Positions 54,116 through 62,857 of a DNA stretch of 64,000 bases are shown one piece after another (the first letter of the stretch is position 1; each line of letters opens with the position of its first letter). A program made the position numbers and the translations under genes. The stretch comes from Aphrocallistes beatrix (taxonomy: Eukaryota > Porifera > Hexactinellida > Sceptrulophora > Aphrocallistidae), in contig OY725493.1 of NCBI GenBank assembly GCA_963281255.1, positions 62,001-126,000 on the forward strand, in the 5' to 3' direction. Under the pieces are notes generated by a model. It saw nothing but the letters and a program-made list of their open reading frames with translations. It searched no databases and was not told where the DNA came from.

Positions 54116-55820
54116 GGTCTAATCAATGGTCATTGGTCAATAACATCAAAGCCAACTGTAATGTTAAGTACCAGGGACATTATTCACTAAACTTCTTAAC
54201 TTAAGCTTTGCTTAACTTTAAGTAAAAACTAAGTATGAACATAACAAATTTAAGACCACTGGATTCTGATTGACTAATACATTTTGAAACTTAGTGAAAA
54301 GATGTTATGATTTGCAGAATTTGAACTCAGGTTCAAGTATCCACCTTGAAAGGAATATATGGTCCAGATTTGGTGCTTTTGGTCGAATAGAATTTCCAGG
54401 AGCGAGGAGACGGATGTACGGACGTTACACGCCGATCTGACATAAGACATCTCTTATACTAGGAGCAGCGCTAAAAATGATGATGAATACAAATTTGATG
54501 TGGTGGAGATTTCAATTTGAATCTAGGATTATTAAGCTCTAGGCTTAATCCTGGAGAACTGAAGAAAGATAAAATATTCCTTTTTGGTTTAAACTCTCCT
54601 TAACTCGTGTCATTACCCTTACTCTGATATCTCCACACAACTTTATCCTTTAAAGTTTATAGTTTGACTCCTCCTGCTATGACACTGAAGAGAATTTGCT
54701 GAAGGAACAAGTTCTGTGTTGAAAGTACAAACCAATGAATTCAAATGGTTGAACCATCTCAATACTAGATTCCTGTCTCCAGATCAGTGAGAATCTAGCC
54801 AATCAGAACTGTAGTTATTAGACTGAATAGAAAGATGCAAATTTTGTAAAAAAATTTTCTCATACTTTGTAAATTTCTTAAAATTTATACAATTCTATCC
54901 ATGGTAACATTATACTATACATACAGTAAGACTATACAGACCAATCACTCCCTTGCTATCAGTTCTATTTGGCATTCTGGATGTGTTCGTGTCTCTAGAT
55001 ACTGAATTTATCAGATAGTGGAACGATATCTTCCAAATCTATTGGTTAATGCAAACATCCACTAAAGTACACACTACATTTAATCTGACAATGTTATTTA
55101 GGATTGTTGACACCATTTTTCGTTTTTGTTTGTATATTTTCAAGAAACACTGACTCCGAAAGAGAAAAGGGTGGATCCAAAGTTCTACAAACCTCATTTT
55201 TCTTGAAAAGCGAGGCGGACTATTCCGAATAAATCTAGAGTTTGCTTATCAATCTATTGAATAGTATTAGGCATCCTGTACTGATAAATAGATAGATTCT
55301 CTAGCAGTTAGTATACTGAAACACTACAACCAATACTGTTCAGAACACACACGAACACAAACAATTCAAACTCTCAAAATTATTCCTCGAAAGAAGAATT
55401 CGCAGCAATTCACACATTCCAATCTGAAACAAGTGAGTTCATTTGTTCTATTTATAGCAGTCTTATTTTTAGTAATTTCAGGTGCGGCGTGAGCTATAGG
55501 CGCCGAACCCGGGGGGGGGGGGCGGGGGGGGGCTCGAGCCCTCCCTGGATTCGAAGATGGCCCATAGACGCAATACTAAATTTAGGGCTGTGCCCCCCCT
55601 AGAACCCCGAAATTGTCCTTAAATTTCGCAAAGTTCGGCGCCCCTGGCGTGAGCAATACCAGACATTTTCCTGGCAAATATTCAAATTCAACCAATCATT
55701 TCAATGTTTATCTCGGTAATCTGGATTCACAGTGGCTTAAACTTTCTTAGATACACAGTAGAACGTCAGTTATCCGCACACGGTGGGACCGCAGAGGTTC
55801 TGATAACTGAGGTTCTACAT
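54116..55820 (+). repeat. Duplicated module, copy 1 (upstream of the NACHT gene)
   Basis: Long stretches are nearly identical to 62858-64000, in the same orientation, including AAATTTGATGTGGTGGAGAT, the block from TTCGAAGATGGCCCATAGAC to the end, and a G-rich run at 55511-55532. Copy 1 has extra segments, notably the MITE body at 54165-54471 and about 54955-55240. A candidate splice donor GAAACAA|GTGAGT (about 55431) is present in both copies. Confidence 0.88.
54165..54471. mobile_element. GTGCAGCTCC-family MITE, inverted and degenerate
   Basis: It ends in TACTAGGAGCAGCGC followed by TA. Read in reverse the body follows 2585-2780 (CGCTCCTGGAAATTCTATTC, CAATCAGAATCCA). In copy 2 of the duplicated module most of it is deleted (62911-62934). 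Confidence 0.6.
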
Positions 55821-56993
55821 GTAAATAGTTTTTCTGTTGTTATTGTGCTTGAATTGTTTGATATTATTCTAAATTTAGATTTATTTGAAATTCCAGTTTA
55901 TTCACACATTTACACAATTAAGTGAGTTCCAAAATAGAATACTGATCTAATAATAGACTTTCCTTGAAGGTGAGGAGGAAGGGAAGGGATATTGAGTCAC
56001 TTTTCTGTCACGAATTGATCTGAATTGAACTTTTAAGCTAGGACATATTAGTGACATGCATGCCATCAAAAAGTGTCCTCGTAATGTCACATTACCAACG
56101 ATGTTAAAACAATCAAAGTTAGAATATCCCTTATTTCAATTTTTTAAATTCAAATACGAATATCTCAAGTACCTTAGAAAGTAATTATCTTGTTCTAATT
56201 TTAGACACAACTTATCATTGAGCTTTCGGCACATTCGAGCTTAATCACAAATTCACACACATTTCAAGTAAGTTGAAATACAAATAACTACAGTGGATAC
56301 ACACTACTACATTCCAGCACCAAATCCATTGTCTATTTCTAATTTTAGTCTATACCATATCTCCACTGTTCTTCTATAGTGTATTCTTGTATAGTGTGTG
56401 ACAGTGTACTAAGTAGACACAACAAATAATACTCCACACAATCCATACGGTTGAGACCTTGCTGTAACTCACCATATTATTATTATGTAATTCTCCCTCG
56501 CAATGATTCATATTTTATGAAAATGTGTCGATATTTTAGACTTAGAGAGTGAAATGCAAATTGTATTATTGATTGCATAATTTCCCAGGATTGATCCGAA
56601 ATTACTTTACCCAAATTGTGGTGGAACTTCTAAAATCGTGTGTAATTTTTGCACAAAAACCTGGCCTATAGGATATCTCAACTTTCCCGAGGAACTTGTA
56701 TCCTGCATCCAGCATACTGAGTAGATACAACCAAATAATAGAGCACAAAGTCCATTCTATAGTTAGTGTATAAAGTACACGAGAGGGGATATAAGATGCA
56801 GAGGGATGGCTATTCGAAAGCTGTTTAGTTAGAAATGTTTTAACTTACGACCGTGGAATTACATGACATTGATCCGTTTTCTTAATGTTGTTTATACGTA
56901 AGTAATGCATTAGTTTACCTACATGGTAAATCCTGAATCTTCAACTAATACGAGTAGATGATTAGATAATTCGGTTTCCTTATTCTAGATAAA

Positions 56994-59642
56994 ATGTCTA
57001 CAAGTCATATGCACGAAATGAAAGTGTTTGTGGAACTCGGCAAATTACTGACACCGCCAATTTTGCGCAAACTAGAAAACGCCCTGAATATTCCGAGTCG
57101 AATCGTTGAAGAATCAAGAAACGAACCCATTCGATTTCTGTACGCGTTGAAACAGTATGAGCATTTCAATCCGGCACTTTTCGACTGTGCAATGCATGAG
57201 ATTAACCCGAGCATTCAGCATGTCGCTAGGAAACTGGAATGGTTAAGCAATCCTCAGTACACACAGCCCACGAGTGGCAGACAGACGCGCTCCATGGAGT
57301 CATTCGTCAAATTGTTCGCAAACGAGTTGAGTTCAGAAGACTGGATGATACTAGCTGGTACTTCAGCCAAGGGGAATGTAGATCCGAAGGAGATGATGGA
57401 GAAATGCATCAATGAGAACATAATCACCAGGGATATGTCAAAGCTATGCGAGTCACTAGAAATACTTGAACGGAATGATTTAGCTTTAGAAGCACAGCGA
57501 TATGTGAATGTTTTCCAAGACATCACCACATCCCAGTTTCGTGAACAAATGAAAACTATCCTAGAAGAAGATTTAGAGGAGAATCAGAGAGAATGGCAAA
57601 CACGTTTGAGAAAGTTCCTCAAAACTCAAAACAAGGACGTTAGCGTTGTGTTAGATGATGCAACCGTCCCGATTGAATCGGTTTATACACCGCTTACCGT
57701 GATTCAAATTAAACCGGCAAAGGAGGCAGCGTTTGAGGAGAGTGGCCTCAACGAGATAGAATTCCTACGCAATATCCACCAACAAGTCGAACTGGAAACC
57801 GTAGAGGTCGTAGACTTTGAAAATATTGTCATTAAGTGCGATTTAAATGATAATAAACTGTGGTGTTTGATTGGTCACCCCGGCAGTGGGAAAACTTTCT
57901 TATGTAAGCACTTCGGCTACATGTACGGTACCCACACTCTGAATAACTTTAAATACACTGTTTCAATTCCGTGCAGGAGTAAGGAGTGGCATCTGTTAGA
58001 GGAGGAGAGACACGAAAAGAAGCAGGTCGTGAACTCGCCATTCATTGTTAGCTGGCTCCAACTCAGCATGTCGACTGGCGCCAAATGGAGCAAAGAACTC
58101 TCCGAGCATTTGGTCAGATCGGACGGAGAGGGACTCTTCATCATAATGGACGGGGCTGATGAGTTCACCCGGAGTGTCCCATTCGAAACCGCTTTACTCT
58201 GCAAATTGCTAGAGCGACAGTTTCTAACACGTAGCACCATCCTGTTAACGAGTCGACCTAGCGCGTGGTACGATTTCAAATACACGTACGGCGCCCAATT
58301 CCATATCGATTCAAACTTCCAAGTGTTAGGCTTTTCCCCCGCCAACCGAGACTTGTACTTCGAAAAGCGCATCGAGACCATTTCCAAACTAAATGATGTT
58401 CACGAAATGTTCCACCGTCACGATGAACTCAAACAACTGTCCCTGGTGCCCGTGAACGCCAGTTTATTCAGCGCTCTCTTCAACGCGACTGAATCCATCC
58501 TCACCCAGACACTGTCACACCTCTACACACAATTGATAGTTTATATCGTCAGACGGCAGTTATCACGAATGGAACTGAAGGAACAGAGCAAAATCGTAGA
58601 AATGTCCAACTTCCATCCGGCCATTCGAGACTGCATTAATACCATTGGACTCGAGGCTAATCAGGGAATATTCGAACGAGAACTCACCTCAGAAAAGAAC
58701 ATCTCCCTCACGATTGACGATAAGGTGTATGACAGTGAGCGTCTCGGTTTAATGCAAGTCCACATGAAAGTAGTGAGGTTTGGCGTGCGTGTGAAGGTGT
58801 GGACCTTCCAACACCTGACCATTCAAGAGTACATGGCGGCACTTTCCATTTGTAACAATTCATGGACAAATCAATGTTTTATACTCCGTTACCTGACTTC
58901 CTCTGCTCAGTACTTGTCCATGTATAAAATGGTAATTCGCTTCATGGGTGGGATCTTAAGACAGGACGCAGGACGCATGACTCCCATTCTCTGCCGCCAC
59001 ACTCTCCCGAAACCCTTGTCACTCCGTGATGCACCTATGTATTATCAGCTGTATTACGACACATCCCTTGTTAATATTTCCGATTGGAAGGAATTTACTC
59101 AATCCTACCTTCTTCTCACCACAGTGATAAGTGAAATGAACTCACATTGCATTTCTGAGCACTTTGCATATTTCAAAAGAGAGATTTCCTATCCTCTATA
59201 TTTATATTTCCTTTCTACAATATCTCCGAATGAGTGGCATTGTTTTCTTCAGTCATTGTGTCATATTCGTGAGTATCAAATCATTCATTTCCATTCTGAC
59301 TATGTTACCTCAGCGCAGTTCCAAACTTTCTTGAGTCAGATCTACTCCTGTTCTATCCATTACTTAGCGCTGGTGTTTGTTGAGAAATATTTCGATTCCA
59401 TATATCCGTTCACTAGCATTCTCTCCTCTGCCACTCTGCCACCTAACACCAGGATTAGTTTCCATTTTGTGAAATGTAATCTGACTGCTTCCATTTTTTC
59501 ACAGCAACTGTTTACATCAACCAATCAATTCATGGGTAGTTTGGAGATACATGATTCTGTTATTCATTACCAAACACTGAACTCCCTCACCAATCAGTTC
59601 TATTTGTTGGAGAATTTGCACTTATATGCCCGAATCGAATGA
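56994..59642 (+). CDS. Tandem DED-like / NACHT NTPase (NLR-like receptor)
   Basis: 882 residues in one exon. DED-like 1 is at about 7-84 (MKVFVELGKLLTPPILRKLE...HVARKLEWLS) and DED-like 2 at about 102-175, with an RxDL motif at 160-163 (RNDL). A linker follows to about 290. The NACHT NTPase has Walker A at 294-301 (GHPGSGKT) and Walker B at 381-391 (LFIIMDGADEF), followed by STILLTSRPSAW (sensor 1 type) and the helical region (QVLGFSPANRDLYFEKRI, FQHLTIQEYMAAL). From about 700 the sequence becomes Leu-rich. This is the STAND/NLR plan of an intracellular sensor that oligomerises on activation and signals through its N-terminal death folds. Codons are AT-rich. An acceptor (TTATTCTAG) five bases before the ATG implies a noncoding 5' exon. 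The stop at 59640-59642 overlaps the next frame, which carries the LRR tail, so this is probably a truncated reading of a longer gene. Confidence 0.85.
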   Translation: MSTSHMHEMKVFVELGKLLTPPILRKLENALNIPSRIVEESRNEPIRFLYALKQYEHFNPALFDCAMHEINPSIQHVARKLEWLSNPQYTQPTSGRQTRSMESFVKLFANELSSEDWMILAGTSAKGNVDPKEMMEKCINENIITRDMSKLCESLEILERNDLALEAQRYVNVFQDITTSQFREQMKTILEEDLEENQREWQTRLRKFLKTQNKDVSVVLDDATVPIESVYTPLTVIQIKPAKEAAFEESGLNEIEFLRNIHQQVELETVEVVDFENIVIKCDLNDNKLWCLIGHPGSGKTFLCKHFGYMYGTHTLNNFKYTVSIPCRSKEWHLLEEERHEKKQVVNSPFIVSWLQLSMSTGAKWSKELSEHLVRSDGEGLFIIMDGADEFTRSVPFETALLCKLLERQFLTRSTILLTSRPSAWYDFKYTYGAQFHIDSNFQVLGFSPANRDLYFEKRIETISKLNDVHEMFHRHDELKQLSLVPVNASLFSALFNATESILTQTLSHLYTQLIVYIVRRQLSRMELKEQSKIVEMSNFHPAIRDCINTIGLEANQGIFERELTSEKNISLTIDDKVYDSERLGLMQVHMKVVRFGVRVKVWTFQHLTIQEYMAALSICNNSWTNQCFILRYLTSSAQYLSMYKMVIRFMGGILRQDAGRMTPILCRHTLPKPLSLRDAPMYYQLYYDTSLVNISDWKEFTQSYLLLTTVISEMNSHCISEHFAYFKREISYPLYLYFLSTISPNEWHCFLQSLCHIREYQIIHFHSDYVTSAQFQTFLSQIYSCSIHYLALVFVEKYFDSIYPFTSILSSATLPPNTRISFHFVKCNLTASIFSQQLFTSTNQFMGSLEIHDSVIHYQTLNSLTNQFYLLENLHLYARIE

Positions 59643-60390
59643 ATTTGATTGGATAAACCAGATTATGAGCATTCAGTACCTAATAGCATCACATCCACTC
59701 AATGGAATATTCATTTATGACCCGAATGGTTACCTCCCAGTGTCCCCTGAAATCTTATCCTCTGTCTCCTCGTTACGAGAGTTACAATGGGCAACAAAGG
59801 AAGATGCATACGAAGTCCTTCCCTATATAGAGATATTCAGCTCTCTCACATTATTGATGCTAACATCCGCTAGATCACCATGCGACTATTCCCGCAAAAA
59901 CTCACTCACTGAACTAATTGCAACAAATTCCAATTCATTAAAAGAAATCAATTTCAATCTTTTGCACGCTGTCGGATTTCATGGCTTGAGTAGTTTCCTA
60001 AAATCCATTTCATCATGTTCTAATCTTATGACGTTAAAGATAACGAGTTGTAATTTAACTTCGTTTGACGTCCGTTGCTGGTACAGCACTATCTCAGCTC
60101 TTAAGTCACTCGTTTACTTGGTAGTTCAGGATATCCCTCTACAAGACTCAGGCATGATGGTGCTATGTGGTAGTCTAGTTCATCACTCTGCTATAAGGTG
60201 GTTATGGGTACGAAAGTGCGAACTCAGTTCTTCCTCGTGTCACACTCTCAGCTGTCTTATACCCACACTCCCGAGAATAAGAATGATTGAACTCTCCCAA
60301 TCTGAACTCTCTGTTCCAGACTCCGAACCACTACAACGCCTCATACAGACAGCAGAGAAGTACTCTGTCGAGATTCAATTTAAAGATTAA
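59626..60390 (+). CDS. LRR tail of the NACHT gene, in +1 frame
   Basis: 254 residues overlapping the preceding ORF by 17 bases. It is leucine-rich with NLR/ribonuclease-inhibitor-like repeats (SLKEINFNLLHAVG, LMTLKITSCNLTSFDV, SLVYLVVQDIPLQDSGM, IRWLWVRKCELSSSSC, IRMIELSQSELS), continuing the Leu-rich end of the upstream ORF. Its own ATG is inside the overlap. One gene with a one-base frame change (mutation, assembly error or recoding) is more likely than two genes. No intron with plausible sites bridges the frames at this point. Confidence 0.7.
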   Translation: MPESNEFDWINQIMSIQYLIASHPLNGIFIYDPNGYLPVSPEILSSVSSLRELQWATKEDAYEVLPYIEIFSSLTLLMLTSARSPCDYSRKNSLTELIATNSNSLKEINFNLLHAVGFHGLSSFLKSISSCSNLMTLKITSCNLTSFDVRCWYSTISALKSLVYLVVQDIPLQDSGMMVLCGSLVHHSAIRWLWVRKCELSSSSCHTLSCLIPTLPRIRMIELSQSELSVPDSEPLQRLIQTAEKYSVEIQFKD

Positions 60391-62239
60391 ACTCAGAAAG
60401 GTTAGTTTACGTTTATTATTTATTTTATCATCAATTTAATTACAAAAATATACTTTATTCCTTTTTAAGTAATTTGACATTTTATCCTTATTAGTACAGC
60501 TCTTAATTCTTCTCGGAATGTGATTCGTTGTTCATTTATCGGTTATAAATACACAGAAATCAATTATTTATATCTTTTCTCTGATATTAAATAAATCCTG
60601 TGACATTATTCTATTTTTAGAGTTCTCGAATATCATATTTTACACTTCTACCTCAAATTCCAATCCTACCACTCTACATGTACAACGACACAAAATTCCT
60701 ACTTCACACCTCTCTTCTGTACTTTATTAGAGTACTTGACTATATTCGTTTATTGAACTTTTGTGTTTGTTTATTTCTTGAGATATTAATAGATTATCTA
60801 ACTCAGCTAATTCACTATTGCTTGGGTGTGGGTAGAAGGAAACCAGGGATTAGGTCTATCAAATGCAGCATTTCAGAATGTCCATAAAAGGCTTGTATCT
60901 GACCTTGTTGATTAAAAGAAGCCTTTATTTATTAAATTTGAACAAGGAGAGATTTACCTTCTTTGCCTATAATAGCTAGATGTTCAGATTTTATTTCATT
61001 TGATAAGTACCTTTCTCTTCGTTCATATTTTTTTGCACTCTAAAGTAAAATATTTTGAGATATAGGGCGATAAGTCTATTGGCCCTTTTTGACAAATTGT
61101 CCTAACTGTTGCCCCTGGAATGCTTCCCGCCATTTCTGCTTTGGCCATTTTGGGCGGGGAACCCATATAATTGTGCACATCTCCCCTACGCTCCTCCTTG
61201 GATTTCACCATAGCAACACATATGCAAAGGGACATGTGTCTACAGCAATACTTAACATTTCAACTACAGCACTATTGTTCATTCACAAGTAGTTGGACAT
61301 GCTCTAGCGGCCATCTAGGCTCACACAGCCAACGGCCACACATTCAGTCCCTTGAGGTCCTAAAACTGTCTATAACGGCCACTTCATGTTGATAACTACA
61401 TACATGTGTTCATTAAGATCCCTATTCCGAATGATGATCTAGTTTCTAGAATCACTAACATTAGTAGTAAGCACAACATTGATATCCAGCAGTACAGGTA
61501 TTGATTGCCACTGCATCCATCCTTGTTCAATCTGACTTTATATGTCAAATTGAGCCATGATAAAGCGGGAAGCGGCGTTGAATTTCGTGGGACACAGCGG
61601 GACGCAATAGAAAAGTCTTATACTTTGAACCATAAAAACGGACAATTTCATGTAAAAACTGGACACTCGTAAAAATTAGCTCAAGGATGGACAGTAGGCA
61701 TCAAGGTATTATACTGCCTCCAGAGATACGCTCTTAATCTCAAACCTCATCGACGAATAACATTATCATATAGGGTAAAGGGTAAATTTGGTATTATTCT
61801 GGATTTTGACGCTCGTAAACACTTTCAAGCTAAAATGTGCGCCTAATAGAGCGTCTCGCACTCCTATGCAATCCCTTGGTAGACACGTATCTAGCAACTA
61901 TATTTCAGTAACTTGATTCGCTATCCGTTTTTCAGTATTTTGGTTTGCTAAACTTTTAGTATTTTGATTCTGATTCTATAGATGTTGTAGATCCATGGTG
62001 GGAATCAAGCTACGATGAAACAGGACTATAGACTAGCACTGTCTATTCTGATTAGCGGAACTAAATTCTAAAATTAGCAACATCGCAATAAGGCAAATTC
62101 CTAGATAAATGAGGTATTTCCGATTCTATACAAGATAACGACAAATCCTTGTGTGTACGAGATTTGGACGTAGGGGGGAGCATCCGGAGCTTTTGCCCCA
62201 AGTTTGATTCTGCAGCCCCGGATTTCATTCGACCTAAGC
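60391..62239. other. Intergenic region downstream of the NACHT gene
   Basis: AT-rich; small ORFs at 60678, 61023 and 61089 have no recognisable domain. It contains a repeat at 61712-61865. No gene is supported. Confidence 0.5.
61712..61865. repeat. GAGACGCTCC-family repeat
   Basis: GAGATACGCTCTTAATCTCA on the left and TAATAGAGCGTCTCGCACTC on the right form inverted ends. It shares AACACTTTC(A/G)(A/G)GCT with 38655-38810. Confidence 0.65.
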
Positions 62240-62646
62240 CAAGGGTGCTCAAACGGTGGCCCGCGGATAATTCGCTTGTTTTCATTATTCATATACAGTC
62301 GACTCCGCTTAATAGGGCCACATCGGTCAGAGGACATTTTGTCCCGATTAAGCGGAGGACCCTATTAACCGAAAATATTTTGTATTAGCTTCTATGTGTG
62401 AGAGTTATTCCGGTCCTGCCAAAAGTGGCCCGATTAAGCGGCTGACCCGATTAAACAGTGGCCCTATTAAGCGGAGTCGACTGTATATACTGTGGATTCA
62501 CATGCTTCAGTCGTCAGATAATAATTGTTTTTTCTAAACACCTTATAGAATTTAACTAAAGCCAGAGGCGATCTATGATTTGTGGCCCGTAAGGCGGGGC
62601 CTAATTTTTAAAGTGGCCCGTAGATTTAAAAGTTTGAGCACCCCTG
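62240..62646. mobile_element. hAT-like MITE with perfect 8-bp target duplication, carrying a nested element
   Basis: Ends CAAGGGTGCTCAAAC and, inverted, CAGGGGTGCTCAAAC. The flanking duplication ACCTAAGC is at 62232-62239 and 62647-62654. Repeated GTGGCCCG words lie near both ends. The middle is interrupted by a different TA-flanked element. Confidence 0.9.
62296..62483. mobile_element. TA-flanked pogo-like MITE nested in a hAT-like MITE
   Basis: Near-perfect inverted ends, CAGTCGACTCCGCTTAATAG and its complement, lie between TA dinucleotides; length 188 bp. Same family as 33558-33693. It inserted after the hAT-like host element. Confidence 0.92.
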
Positions 62647-62857
62647 ACCTAAGCCAAAATTATAGGAAGGACCCGGATTTTTCTTTTTCTGGCCCCTCCT
62701 CGCCCCGGGTTAGAAAACTCCTGTGTCCCCTGTGAAGACTTCCAAAGGTATGTGCTGGTGTCAACGGAGGAACTTTCTAGAAGCGCGAGACGCTCCTTTA
62801 TAGTTTTGCGAGCTTGTCTTTTAGTCCGGTTTAAATCTAGGGAGTAGTCATGGTTTT

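Larger units (their letters stand above)
53504..56993. other. Divergent intergenic region between the DED-only and NACHT genes
   Basis: It holds both promoters, a GAGACGCTCC-family repeat, an inverted MITE and copy 1 of the duplicated module. Donor-like sites (CAA|GTGAGT at about 55431, CAA|GTAAGT at about 56270) could end noncoding first exons that splice to the acceptor TTATTCTAG at 56988 just before the NACHT ATG. Confidence 0.5.

Noticed and set aside
54116-55820. LTR retrotransposon flanking the NACHT gene as a pair of long terminal repeats
   Set aside because: The two direct copies are about 8 kb apart and resemble an LTR pair, but nothing between them encodes gag or pol. The segment is the NACHT/LRR gene and the copies lack defined TG...CA ends and target duplications, so segmental duplication fits better.
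60678-61392. Small ORFs after the NACHT gene
   Set aside because: Overlapping frames on both strands, no domain; treated as intergenic.
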